Source: Pratylenchus scribneri (Eukaryota > Nematoda > Chromadorea > Rhabditida > Pratylenchidae). Taken from it: a DNA stretch of 64,000 bases. The notes under the pieces are model-generated. The model had not been told where the DNA came from. It saw only the letters and a list, made by a program, of their open reading frames with translations, and searched no databases. Each line of letters opens with the position of its first letter. Positions within the stretch are counted from its first letter, which is position 1. Of this stretch, positions 15,001 to 25,895 are shown piece by piece. Where the stretch lies: the NCBI GenBank assembly GCA_030063045.1, contig JAQSEB010000002.1:2294001-2358000 (forward strand). Reading direction: 5' to 3'. A program made the position numbers and the translations under genes.

Positions 15001-15570
15001 CTATATATAATATATCAACATGAACATAGACATAGCCATTTAATTCGCTAAACGGAACAGCTTTCTTTTTCACATTAATATATATCATTATACAATAAAT
15101 CCAAAGATGGAAGATGGATCATTAGATAATTAGCCTCGATTTAATCCATGACTATTTAATAATGATTTATTGAGTTATTTCATGAGTTTACGATGCAAAT
15201 TACTTTTGTCCATTTCTAATTTATGGATTAAATCTAATGTAAGTGAATTTGATGAACTGATTTGATTCAAGCACAATTTCCATTTGGAAACCTGAATGCC
15301 TCCGGCGCCATAATCAGCACCGGCAAATGCGCCAGCCGATTGGGGCTGTTGGCCACCGGCCATTCCCATACCCGGGAATGGCCTTTGCTGCTGGAATTGA
15401 CCACCGCTACCCGCAGATTGGCCCATCCCTTCGAATAGAAATGCGTTCCCGGGCCCTCCTTGAACCCCTCCGCCTCCGGGCCCATCTAGGCCAGTGCCTC
15501 CGCTGCTATTTTGCCAATCTTGTTGTAAGGTCGAAATTTGTGGCACATAATTATCGTAGTCATCATCCAT
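1..15570 (-). CDS. chd-7: CHD7/kismet-type chromodomain helicase (3' end outside window)
   Basis: ATP-dependent nucleosome remodeller of CHD class III (CHD6-9, kismet), acting in the nucleus. Exons, 5' to 3': 15570-15292, 14630-14294, 14145-13820, 13631-13356, 13309-13217, 13134-12898, 11475-10633, 10523-9702, 9650-8922, 8195-7806, 7321-6953, 6576-5780, 5259-3865, 3821-3320, 2105-1823, 1505-1177, 792-595, 549-171, 89-1. All phases agree, giving 2,891 codons so far. Residues 1 to about 1070 are rich in Gln, Pro and Gly. An acidic/Lys-rich linker follows, then chromodomain 1 (FSYLHCEW) and chromodomain 2 ([14 protein letters not shown]), Walker A GLGKT near 1541, DEAH near 1652, and a helicase C lobe with [17 protein letters not shown]-like parts include WGWGRWTQL and later [11 protein letters not shown]. 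The start is the ATG giving MDDDYDNYV, with A-rich context. Exon 6 may begin at 13151 instead. No BRK domain was seen. Confidence 0.93.
2285..3215 (+). repeat. 24-bp minisatellite, family 1, in a chd-7 intron
   Basis: Tandem array with a roughly 24-bp unit containing the core GGCGGAATTATTCTAA followed by GTAAAACA or GCAAAACA. It fills most of the intron between exons 3821-3320 and 2105-1823. A variant block with TTCCAACTAACC recurs about 475 bp apart (near 2591 and 3066), so there is higher-order structure. The same family appears inverted at 49.3 kb and as a variant at 57.2 kb. Open frames across it are translated repeat, not a gene. Confidence 0.97.
5319..5760. mobile_element. Foldback element in a chd-7 intron
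   Basis: Arms of about 55 bp at 5319-5372 and 5705-5760 are inverted copies. Both contain TAGCTCATTCGAAAGAG and CTGGACGA, with a few mismatches. The interior is non-coding, with a CCTAA-rich stretch near 5450-5490. It lies wholly in the intron 5260-5779. No transposase is visible, so it would be non-autonomous. Target-site duplication is unclear. Confidence 0.7.
7384..7680. repeat. Dispersed repeat, copy A (chd-7 intron)
   Basis: This intronic stretch resembles 55848-56165, in an intron of the astacin gene, on the same strand of the window. Shared blocks include GAGGCAATATTTAATTGAT versus GGGGCAATATTTGATTGAT, followed by GGGTGAC, TTAGA-AAAAA-TGGGGGTAC and ACAGTAGGA. Divergence is moderate, with indels. 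No coding capacity was recognised and the ends are approximate. Confidence 0.7.
8317..8566. mobile_element. MITE-like element, TACCGTAAAT family, copy A
   Basis: The element has perfect terminal inverted repeats of 26 bp beginning TACCGTAAATGCTCTATTAG, at 8317-8342 and 8541-8566. The TA at each end could be a Tc1/mariner-type target duplication. The interior is non-coding and holds a run of about 15 G near 8511-8526. It lies in the chd-7 intron 8196-8921. Relatives occur at 24447, 31009 and 51279. Confidence 0.85.
8581..8790. mobile_element. Foldback element with 10-bp flanking direct repeat
   Basis: The 10-mer CTTTCAATTC occurs at 8581-8590 and again at 8781-8790. Between them, the ends are inverted copies: the left arm contains GCAGTTTACGGGCTGGAAGG and the right arm is its complement with one mismatch, extending into GGGAAAAAGGATGA. 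The middle is GAT/GAA-type triplets, also partly palindromic. A 9-10-bp duplication with long inverted arms suggests a Mutator-like non-autonomous element. It lies 14 bp from the MITE in the same intron. Confidence 0.75.
11655..12838 (+). repeat. 24-bp minisatellite, family 2, in a chd-7 intron
   Basis: Tandem array with core AACATTTAAAAATCAGAAC followed by AACAA, about 24 bp per unit with many one- or two-base indels. It fills the intron between exons 13134-12898 and 11475-10633, whose donor is GC rather than GT. The same family is inverted in pnpt-1 (20.0-22.2 kb) and forward after PNUTS (43.4-46.0 kb). Confidence 0.97.
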
Positions 15571-16774
15571 TTTTTGAGTGATAATAATACCCAAATTACA
15601 ATAAATTCAACAAAAAATGGAAGAAAGTTTTGGGATGTGAAAAATTGCTTGATTGATGTCCCGGATTAATTTGTGGTTTTATTAAATATTTGATGAAGGA
15701 TGGCAGGCGTTAATAAACTAATAATATAAATAAAGGGGCGGCACTGCTCTACTAAATTATTTAAAAAAATTTCTGAAAATTTGAAGGGATTTTAATATAA
15801 AGAAAATTTCGGAAAAATTGTCACAAAAATGTTGGCCAAAAATGATTTTATATTTATAGACAATTTGGTTTATTTGTCAAGAAAATTCGGTGTCCATTGT
15901 TCTTTTCCAAATATGGAGATATGGACCAATGCAAGTGATTGGCCATTTTGATAAGAAATTATTCCATTCATTCATTCAAATCGAGATTGATTCAAAAATT
16001 AGAACGAGCCAGCATTTTGTGATAAAAAGAGGAAACTTCCACAACAATAGCAAATTATCAACGGAATAAAAAATTTAATTACCTAATTAATACTTTTCTT
16101 TCTATTAATTCGCTATGTCATCATCAAATTGAATTTTATTTTTCTTTAAAGATCTGTTGCATGGAATTAAAGCAAAAACCAGCTTCAGATAAATTCCATC
16201 AAAATGGAAATCAAGTTAAATCAAAGACTCTGTGATATTGCCTAGGGCATAATCGGCGGAATGAGAATTTTAAGGTGTGGATACTGTAGTCCAAATTAAA
16301 TATACGGTTTGGGATTGGAGTCACTCTACTATAATATCATTGGCCTCCTTCCGTAAAAGGTACAATTTTGAAATGCGTGCGCGGAAATGTTCCCATGGAG
16401 AATTATAAATTCTCTTATTGTTAAATGACCTAAAAAGGATGCCGAGAGGTAAAAGTAAAAGGAGGCTAAATATTTGCCATAAATATTAAATTAATATAAA
16501 AAAAGGCGGAATGAAAGGCGACGACAGCAATTTAATGTTTTCTACCTATTTTCATCACCCCTTTTATTAGTCTCCAATCTCCATGGCATTTTCGCGTGTC
16601 TTTCCCTTCCAAATAAATGAAAATGGACGGAAATTATTTTAATTATGTGACCGGCACAGGGGAAGGGAATAAAAAGTTATTTATGAATTGAGAACTTGGT
16701 CATGCCATATTCTTGTTTTTTGATAAACTTATTTTGGGAAAAGTGACATTCAGATTTGGCATTAAAAAAACTAA
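15571..16774. other. Non-coding 5' flank of chd-7
   Basis: AT-rich sequence upstream of the chd-7 start codon, expected to hold its 5' UTR and part of its promoter. I saw no convincing open frame, TATA box or upstream coding exon. A non-coding first exon further upstream is possible but not resolved. Confidence 0.5.
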
Positions 16775-16868
16775 ATTCATGGTCAATTTTTATTTTATTT
16801 TCTTTGGATGAGGATTTTTATATTCATGGTCAATTTTTATTTTATTTTCTTTGGATGAGGATTTTTAT
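16775..16868 (+). repeat. 47-bp perfect tandem duplication
   Basis: The segment beginning ATTCATGGTCAATTTTTATT at 16775 is repeated exactly at 16822. It is two copies only, directly left of the 33-bp array. Confidence 0.95.
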
Positions 16869-16884
16869 ATTCAATTAATTATCA

Positions 16885-17826
16885 GGCAAAATGTATTTTC
16901 CGGAAAGATGTGTTTTAGGCAAAAATGTATTTTACGGAAAGATGTGTTTTAGGCAAAATGTATTTTCCGGAAAAATGTGTTTTAGGCAAAGTGTATTTTC
17001 CGGAAAAATGTGTTTTAGGCAAAGTGTATTTTCAGGAAAGGTGTGTTTTAGGCAAAATGTATTTTCCGGAAAAATGTGTTTTAGGCAAAGTGTATTTTCC
17101 GGAAAAATGTGTTTTAGGCAAAGTGTATTTTCAGGAAAGGTGTGTTTTAGGCAAAATGTATTTTCCGGAAAGATGTGTTTTAGGCAAAGTGTATTTTCAG
17201 GAAAGGTGTGTTTTAGGCAAAATGTATTTTCCGGAAAGATGTGTTTTAGGCAAAATGTATTTTCCGAAAAGATGTGTTTTAGGCAAAAATGTATTTTACG
17301 GAAAGATGTGTTTTAGGCAAAATGTATTTTCCGGAAAAATGTGTTTTAGGCAAAGTGTATTTTCCGGAAAAATGTGTTTTAGGCAAAGTGTATTTTCAGG
17401 AAAGGTGTGTTTTAGGCAAAATGTATTTTCCGGAAAAATGTGTTTTAGGCAAAGTGTATTTTCCGGAAAAATGTGTTTTAGGCAAAATGTATTTTCCGGA
17501 AAAATGTGTTTTAGGCAAAGTGTATTTTCAGGAAAGGTGTGTTTTAGGCAAAATGTATTTTCCGGAAAAATGTGTTTTAGGCAAAGTGTATTTTCCGGAA
17601 AAATGTGTTTTAGGCAAAGTGTATTTTCAGGAAAGGTGTGTTTTAGGCAAAATGTATTTTCCGGAAAGATCTGTTTTAGGCAAAATGTATTTTCCGGAAA
17701 GATTTGTTTTAGGCAAAATGTATTTTCCGGAAAGATGTGTTTTAGGCAAAATGTATTTTCCGGAAAGATTTTTTTTAGGCAAAAATGTATTTTCCGGAAA
17801 GATGTGTTTTTCGGAAAGATGTGTTA
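16885..17826 (+). repeat. 33-bp minisatellite, family 3, intergenic
   Basis: Tandem array of about 28 units of 33 bp, each containing GGCAAAATGTATTTTCC and the palindromic core TTCCGGAA followed by AATGTGTTTTA. A unit variant with TTTTACGG recurs 364 bp apart (16921 and 17285), so blocks of about 11 units were duplicated. Because 33 is a multiple of three, two plus-strand frames stay open for up to 300 codons. They are not regarded as genes. The same unit occurs inverted at 54.5 kb. Confidence 0.97.
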
Positions 17827-19127
17827 AATAATTTGGAGTTTTTATCCCATTCAATACTGCTGGCTTATTTCTTCCACCACTTTAGTTTAAAAAAAACATC
17901 ATTTTCGATAATTCCACCTTTCTCATTCTCATCTTCGCTTCGCTTTGATGAGCATTTCCTTTCCCAAACTTCCTCCACCCTACAAATGAGCAAATATTGC
18001 GCCTAAAATTTGTATAGACTTTTTGAAAAAAATAGAATGGAGGGATTATAATATGAGGAATATATGTAAAGACGTGAAGAGAATGCTTTAAATCATATTC
18101 CCTCCTTTTGACGGTATTCATCCGCCGATGCTTTACCATACCATATTCACCTTGTTTTTTTGGGAGAGATCGGCGGAAGGAAAGGAGGGAAGAAATTGGA
18201 CGATCATCGGCGGAAGGGAAAGATGAATAATGAAAGATCGGAGTGGAAGGATGGAAAGGAGGAATGGGACGATGATCAGAGGAATAAAATGAAGAACAAT
18301 TGGATGAAAGGAAGAATGGCACATTAAAAGCAATGAATGCCGGAAGAATGGAAGGAAGGTAAGTATAAGTAGATAGATGTCACCGGCAAAAATTGTGTTA
18401 TTTGTGATGATGATGATGCGGTTGTTTGGGAAAATGTGGAATGAGGAAGGGGAATGTTGAATGGGGTTGGAGGCAATCGATGCTAAAGGCAAGGGGCTGA
18501 CGAGACGACCGAAAGGAAAGGGACGGATTGTAGGGGGCCCTGGGGGGAAAGGGACACTGACTGATGAGGAGGGGGTGGGGGGACAGCATTTGAGTGAGAA
18601 CTGAGAATGGACGAGGAGGAGGCGGAATTGGGAGGGGGAAGGTGGGGCCGAAGGGACAAAAATGCGGAGAAAGATGGGGCAAAGGGTGGAAAGGGAAGGA
18701 TGTAGAGCGTCCAAAAGTGTGTTGCCTCTGCTGCTTTGGTCGGTGCCCCCTTGGGCGATGGTTGGACGATGGCGGCGACCGGCAATGGTTGGGGTGTTCT
18801 CCGCTCTTTCGGGTCGAACCGGACGGACAAATGAAATGCTGCTGTTGGGCACAGAAGGCAGCCCCTCCTTTGCCTCAATGGTGGGTGAGAAGCCCAGCGG
18901 CAGAATGTGAAGGCCGAAGATGTGTGAAGGAAAAAGGACAAAATGCTTTGGGGGAAAATGGCGCCAATCCCCTTATATTTTCAATTACTTCGACCAATCT
19001 TTCCCCCATTTCAGCCTTTTTAAATGTGTTCCATTCAATTTTTAAAAAAACTAATCCATTTCATATGCCTTTGGCGTTTATAGTGCAAAATTTTATTGGT
19101 TAAAGTTGAGAAGCGACAAAATATAAT
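17827..19127. other. Intergenic region between chd-7 and pnpt-1, GC-rich in the middle
   Basis: No gene is supported. About 18130-18950 is much richer in G+C than its surroundings and strongly purine-biased on the plus strand, with G-runs at 18530-18582. Open frames of up to 240 codons exist there but have low-complexity Pro/Ser/Phe composition and no recognisable domain. It could belong to the upstream promoter or a non-coding 5' exon of chd-7. Confidence 0.5.
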
Positions 19128-19133
19128 TTTATT
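19128..19133 (-). terminator. Poly(A) signal AATAAA for pnpt-1
   Basis: AATAAA on the minus strand, about 70 nt past the pnpt-1 stop codon, in a T-rich 3' region. It is the expected cleavage signal position. Confidence 0.65.
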
Positions 19134-19200
19134 TCAAAAATATGAATAAAAAATGAATAACAAAAAAAATCAACAAGTGTAAATGAAAATATGAGAATTA

Positions 19201-22200
19201 TTATTTTTCATTTTTGGTTGAACCATTTGACTGACTTTTGGATGCCAAATCGGATTTTTTCTTCTCCAATTTTTCCTGTTTTTGTTGTAATTCTTTGGAT
19301 TTGAATAAGTTTTGCACCTGAAAATAACAAAATAAATTTCTAAAAATATTTTAATTTTTACCGGTGGATCGAGTACTTGAAGTGTTTTTCTGGTCAATCG
19401 ATGTTGGCCTGTATGCTGGTCCCGTCCAAAATATTGAACTTTTAAATCTTGTCCAACCTGCAAAAAAATATTAAAATATTTGCCCCATCTTTTCACCTCC
19501 AATCCAAGTGAAAATGCATTTTTTCGTCCTGGAACAGCGGACAAATCCACATTTCGAATCCAAATTGGACTGCCACCATCCTTCAGCGTAACCCGGACGC
19601 CGCCCTCCATAATTTGCAATATTTTGGCCTATAAAGATGCAAAAAATGAATAAATAAAAATTATTAAATAATAAAATAGTTAATAATTTTAGAATTAATT
19701 GGAGATTATTGTTCGAAATATTATTTTTAATATATGTATTAAATAAAATTTACCAAAAAGTAAAAATATAAAATAATATTCCTTTGTTTTTTTTGCTAAT
19801 ATAATTAATTTGTTAAAAAATTTAAATAAACTTGCCTTATAAATAGCTCCGAATTGGTAATGCTCATCCTGTTGTTGTTCCATCATTCTGTTGATCATTT
19901 GCTGGGCCCGTTCCAGGCGTTCACGATTCGGGGCGAATAATGAAATATTCGAATCATCTTCGATGCTGATCTTTAAAATATTTTTTATTAATTAAATTAA
20001 TAAAATTGTGTTATTTAGAATTAAATTTTGTTTTGATTTTAAATGTTTTGTTGTTCTGATTTTAAATGTTTTGTTGTTCTGACTTTTAAATGTTTTGTTG
20101 TTCTGATTTTTTAATGTTTTGTTGTTCTGATTTTAAATGTTTTGTTGTTCTGATTTTTTAATGTTTTGTTGTTCTGATTTTAAATGTTTTGTTGTTCTGA
20201 TTTTAAATGTTTTGTTGTTCTGATTTTTTAATGTTTTGTTGTTCTGATTTTAAATGTTTTGTTGTTCTGATTTTTAAATGTTTTGTTGTTCTGATTTTAA
20301 ATGTTTTGTTGTTCTAATTTTAAATGTTTTGTTGTTCTGATTTTAAATGTTTTGTTGTTCTGATTTTAAATGTTTTGTTGTTCTGATTTTAAATGTTTTG
20401 TTGTTCTGATTTTAAATGTTTTGTTGTTCTGACTTTTAAATGTTTTGTTGTTCTGATTTTAAATGTTTTGTTGTTCTGATTTTAAATGTTTTGTTGTTCT
20501 GATTTTAAATGTTTTGTTGTTCTGATTTTTTAATGTTTTGTTTTTCTAATTTTTTAATGTTTTGTTTTTCTAATTTTTAAATGTTTTGTTGTTCTGATTT
20601 TTAAATGTTTTGTTGTTCTGATTTTAAATGTTTTGTTGTTTTGATTTTAAATGTTTTGTTGTTCTAATTTTAAATGTTTTGTTGTTCTGATTTTAAATGT
20701 TTTGTTGTTTTGATTTTAAATGTTTTGTTGTTCTGATTTTAAATGTTTTGTTGTTCTGATTTTTAAATGTTTTGTTGTTCTGATTTTAAATGTTTTGTTG
20801 TTCTGATTTTAAATGTTTTGTTGTTCTGATTTTAAATGTTTTGTTGTTCTGACTTTTAAATGTTTTGTTGTTCTGATTTTTTAATGTTTTGTTGTTCTGA
20901 TTTTAAATGTTTTGTTGTTCTGATTTTAAATGTTTTGTTGTTCTGATTTTTTAATGTTTTGTTGTTCTGATTTTAAATGTTTTGTTGTTCTGATTTTTAA
21001 ATGTTTTGTTGTTCTGATTTTAAATGTTTTGTTGTTCTGATTTTTAAATGTTTTGTTGTTCTGATTTTAAATGTTTTGTTGTTCTAATTTTAAATGTTTT
21101 GTTGTTCTGATTTTAAATGTTTTGTTGTTTTGATTTTAAATGTTTTGTTGTTTTGATTTTAAATGTTTTGTTGTTCTGATTTTAAATGTTTTGTTGTTCT
21201 GATTTTAAATGTTTTGTTGTTCTGATTTTAAATGTTTTGTTGTTCTGATTTTAAATGTTTTGTTGTTCTGACTTTTAAATGTTTTGTTGTTCTGATTTTA
21301 AATGTTTTGTTGTTCTGATTTTAAATGTTTTGTTGTTCTGATTTTAAATGTTTTGTTGTTCTGATTTTTTAATGTTTTGTTTTTCTAATTTTTAAATGTT
21401 TTGTTGTTCTGATTTTTAAATGTTTTGTTGTTCTGATTTTAAATGTTTTGTTGTTTTGATTTTAAATGTTTTGTTGTTCTAATTTTAAATGTTTTGTTGT
21501 TCTGATTTTTTAATGTTTTGTTGTTCTGATTTTAAATGTTTTGTTGTTCTGATTTTAAATGTTTTGTTGTTCTGATTTTTTAATGTTTTGTTGTTCTGAT
21601 TTTAAATGTTTTGTTGTTCTGATTTTTAAATGTTTTGTTGTTCTGATTTTAAATGTTTTGTTGTTCTGATTTTTAAATGTTTTGTTGTTCTGATTTTAAA
21701 TGTTTTGTTTTTCTAATTTTTAAATGTTTTGTTGTTCTGATTTTTAAATGTTTTGTTGTTCTGATTTTAAATGTTTTGTTGTTTTGATTTTAAATGTTTT
21801 GTTGTTCTAATTTTAAATGTTTTGTTGTTTTGATTTTAAATGTTTTGTTGTTTTGATTTTAAATGTTTTGTTGTTCTGATTTTAAATGTTTTGTTGTTTT
21901 GATTTTAAATGTTTTGTTGTTCTGATTTTAAATGTTTTGTTGTTCTGATTTTTAAATGTTTTGTTGTTCTGATTTTAAATGTTTTGTTGTTCTGATTTTA
22001 AATGTTTTGTTGTTCTGATTTTAAATGTTTTGTTGTTCTGATTTTAAATGTTTTGTTGTTCTGATTTTTAAATGTTTTGTTGTTCTGATTTTTAAATGTT
22101 TTGTTGTTCTGATTTTTAAATGTTTTGTTGTTCTGATTTTTAAATGTTTTGTTGTTCTGATTTTTTAATGTTTTGTTTTTCTAATTTTTAAATGTTTTGT

Positions 22201-25200
22201 TGTTCTGATTTTTAATATTTTCTTTTATTTTCACACCTTAACACCCGTTTCCGCCTCAATAAACTTTGCATTGTATGCGCCTGAACGAAAGAGAATTGGC
22301 CGTTTATATGGAGCCAATTGCATTAATTCAATGATTGGGACGGTTGGCTTATAATCGGACCTTTAAAAATATTTTAAATTATGAAAATAAATTTAAAACA
22401 TAACCTTGGTTCGGGAATTGCATCACGCAATTGCATTAAAACATGTTCCAATCCAATTCGACTGCGTTCTAATGCCTCCTTGAATACTCTGAATTTATAA
22501 ATGAATTTAAATTGAATAAAAAATTTACTTTATTGGAAGTCCACAAATTTTGATATCCATTTGCATTGCTGTAAAACCTTTGGAAGTGCCCGCAATTTTG
22601 AAGTCCATGTCACCGCTAAAAATTTAGATAAAATTTTTTTGACAATTTTAAAAATAAATTATAAATCTCATTTTCTTAAACTAATAAAAAATCATAAATA
22701 ATATAAAAATAGTTTAATTTTGGTAAATTATAATTTACCTATAATCCTCGAATCCGGCCAAATCCGTCAGCAGCGTATATTTTTCAGGAAATTTTGGCAA
22801 GTCCGGAATATATTTACTAAAAATGTAATATTTAAAAATATAATCAAATATTAAATTAACCTTTCTACCGGATTTTCCTCTATTCCTTCCTCTTTCTCAC
22901 AACTTTCCTCTTCCTTTTCCGTAATCAATCCCATCGCAAGGCCGGCAACATGATTCGCCATTAGGTGGACACCCGCGTCATAAAGAGCCATTGAACCGGC
23001 ACAAACCGATGCCATCGATGTGCTCCCATTCGATTCCAAAACCTTTTTAAAATAAATTTTTTTCATATTTTTAGACAAATGTTTTTCAACTTTTTCGATA
23101 AATTTTTTTTTCAAATTTTTGGACAATTTTTTTCCAATTTTTTTAATATTTAGTAACCTGGCAAGCCAATCGTATTGTGTATGGAAAATCGTCGGGCACC
23201 ATTTGTTTCAGTGCCTTTTCGGCCAAAAGGCCATGACCAATTTCTCTTCTATTTTTGCTTGCGCCAACCGCGTCTATTTCGTTGGTGGCAAATTGTGGGA
23301 ATTCATAATGGAGCATAAATGACTTTTTGCGTTGGTCACCCAACAATTGAGCAATTGCGTCGGGATGGAAGGCGGCTTGGGGCGAATCGAATGTCACCGT
23401 TGATAGAACCTAAAAAATTTTTGGTTCAATTTGGTTAAATATTTCGAGGTAAAAATTCTTAAAAAATTCAGAAAGTTTTAAAAAATTTTTACCAAAACCA
23501 AAAATCAGTATTTTTATTGCTATAAATTATTAAAAAAAAATTAAACCTGAGATTGGCCTCGTTGAAAAATGGCAGAACCATGCAATTTTCGGTAAAGATC
23601 GACCCGGCATTGGATTGGCCTAAATTGGTCTGGCCTTCGACCATCCACACGAAGGCCCGTTTCCAGCACTACCCTTCGATGTACTTTTTTGACCTAAAAT
23701 TTACTTTTAAATTAATATTTATTTCCTTTAATTTCACCAATTCACTGTATGCCGCCCTCAATGTTGTTTCACTGTATTGTTTATAATATCTTTTCATTAG
23801 CATACACCAGGTTTGAAATAACTAAAAATATTAAATTTAATAAACAATAATTTAAAAAATGCTTCCAAACTGTTTCAATGGCTTGTCCCCTTGTATGTTT
23901 TGTGTGGCCATGTTCCTTCAAAATTTCCTCTATTCCTTCCTCGCAAGCGGAGACATGTTTGGACAATTCCTCGCGATATTCACTGCCTTCCGATGTGATC
24001 TGAAAAATTTATAAATATTTAATTAATTGATTAAAAATTTTATTCAATTTACCTTATATTTTTGGCTCCCAACTCTGCCAACCAATCTTTGAATGGCCGA
24101 ATGAATTGTGCGAATTTCGTCGAAGCCTCGGTTGACGCATTCAACTTTAATACAAACATTTAATTTAAAATAAAAAATGTACCAAATTTGTCCAATTCCA
24201 CCTCTTTTCCCTCCATTTCAATCATTATTAGCCGATCATCATCAATTTCCTCGCCATCTTCATTTTTTGTGGTATTCACTGTGCCAGTCAGAACCAAATC
24301 CAGTGAACTTCGCTTTAAATCTTCCCTCGGAGGATTCACTTGAATCTGGAAAATAATTAAAATACAATCTCAAATAGAATTTAGAAATTTTTAAAAAATT
24401 AAATTAAATGGTTCATGGGATTTTTTTTTTCATATTCTTCAACGCAAAAAATTCTCTAAAAGAAGTTATTATTAGAGGGTGGGCTTCTAATAAAGGATTT
24501 ACGGTAAATGACCCCAATCCCCAATAAAATTATAATTCTCTATTAAACGCTCATCACTCTCTAATATAAGCCCATTTTTTCATTACAAGGATTTTTAAGG
24601 TGAAAAAAGTAAAAAAAGGTTAATTTTTCCTTACTTTGAGTGTCTATGAAACATAAGTCCATAGGCTTAAAATAGAGAATTTAATTAAATTAAATAATCT
24701 GATAATAAATTAACATTTAAATTGATTTTACTAATTCCAATTTTGAATAATAATTCAAAAATAAATATACCATTCCATCAACAATTGCCACTCGGCAAGC
24801 GGACATCAAGCATCGCTGCGGGACGGGGGAAACGGCCAAAGCAGCCGAGGCCACATTAATGCCCATCACGACGGCATCGCCCGCATCGTCCATTGCCAAT
24901 GGTTTACAAGAAATCTATTTATGAAAAATAAATTAAAATAAATAATAAAAATAAACATGTGTTCGGCCAGTGAAATTTGGATGAACAATTGGCCGAATGG
25001 AACGGTCAATGACCCGGGAAATGGCCACGTCCTGCTCGCTGTGTTGCAGTTCTCGACGGAAATAGTTCATTGGAATTCGTCCAAGGGCCGCTGCGGATTG
25101 GCGAAAGTCAACGGTGAGACCTTGCATTTGGGGAAGACTCTGAAGCGGATTTTTTATTTTTAATTTAATTTTCTGAAAAACCTGTGTCGAAGAGGATTGT

Positions 25201-25895
25201 TTTCCCTCACCAATTTCTTGTTTTCTTTCCTTCCGAGTCGTTTTTTCGGCCACTCTCCTGCCGCCAAATTCATTAATTGCCTCTTCATCTTCTTCAATAT
25301 TCCTCTTAAAATTCCATTTTTTTTAAATATTAAATATAAATATTTCAACCTCCTCATTTCCATGCCTAGCTTCACTTTCTCGGCGCTCTCTTCCCTCCTC
25401 TTCAAATTGTTCAATGGCAACGGCATCTTCTGCTTCATCCAACATTTTTTCTTCTTCCGCTTCATCAAATAATTTTTCGGAATATTTGCACACAACCGTT
25501 CCCAAAATCTAAAAAAAAGGTTTTAATGCATTTTTTACTTAAAACTTATTTGAATCTATTATTTTTTAATAAAAAAATTACCGCATTATCCTCATTGGTG
25601 TTCAGTACAATAGAACCGGAAGCCAGCCTTGCCATTGCGCCAGCTTGGAATTCCCATTGTTGTCCATTGCCCAATTTAGCATATTCAATATGTTCGGGGA
25701 TTGCTGCGCACCAGGAATTTCTAATAAAAATCAATTCATTTTTTTGTATATTTTAATGGATAATCCAAACCTATTTTGTATGTTTGAAATACTGGCTCTG
25801 CTTGCCACAACCCAATGTGGATAAATTTTATTTTTGGATGAATGCAATCGGCCGGCTTTCGAATAAATTTGTTTAATTCGAAGATGAGCTAACAT
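19201..25895 (-). CDS. pnpt-1: Polyribonucleotide nucleotidyltransferase (PNPase), mitochondrial type
   Basis: 3'-5' phosphorolytic exoribonuclease/polymerase. Exons: 25895-25771, 25720-25582, 25508-25350, 25304-25182, 25139-24957, 24914-24771, 24345-24183, 24144-24053, 23999-23871, 23821-23738, 23693-23547, 23409-23158, 23042-22861, 22816-22739, 22615-22529, 22488-22405, 22360-22237, 19970-19836, 19628-19497, 19457-19362, 19317-19201; 924 aa, all phases agreeing. The N-terminus ([17 protein letters not shown]) is basic and amphipathic, as in mitochondrial targeting. RNase PH-like domain 1 includes [13 protein letters not shown] and [10 protein letters not shown]. Domain 2 starts near 448 and has the catalytic Asp pair in GDMDFKIAG and MDIK (about 668-690). 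A KH-like segment ([13 protein letters not shown]) and an S1 domain (VQYFGRD) follow. The KH region is split by a 2.2-kb repeat-filled intron. Intron 18 is GC-AG. An acidic insertion occupies about residues 98-180. Confidence 0.95.
20030..22215 (-). repeat. 24-bp minisatellite, family 2 inverted, in a pnpt-1 intron
   Basis: About 90 tandem units reading TGTTTTGTTGTTCTGATTTT on the plus strand, with 2-6 extra T/A per unit, the reverse complement of the 11.7-kb array. A variant block containing TTTGTTTTTCTAATTTTT recurs near 20536, 21375 and 22172, roughly 800-840 bp apart, indicating higher-order duplication. It lies in the intron between exons 22360-22237 and 19970-19836. Confidence 0.97.
24447..24506. 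mobile_element. Truncated MITE-like element, TACCGTAAAT family, copy B
   Basis: The right end GGATTTACGGTA and neighbouring AATTCTCTAAAAG and CTAATAAAGGATTTAC match the family terminus, but I found no matching left end. It sits in the pnpt-1 intron 24346-24770. Confidence 0.5.

Noticed and set aside
16891..17831. Long open frames (up to 300 codons) with an 11-residue repeat
   Set aside because: They are the 33-bp minisatellite read in frames without stops. Several frames are open at once and there is no non-repeat protein context.
18133..18852. 240-codon minus-strand frame
   Set aside because: Low-complexity Pro/Ser/Phe composition from a purine-skewed region, with no domain, and overlapped by an equally long frame on the other strand.
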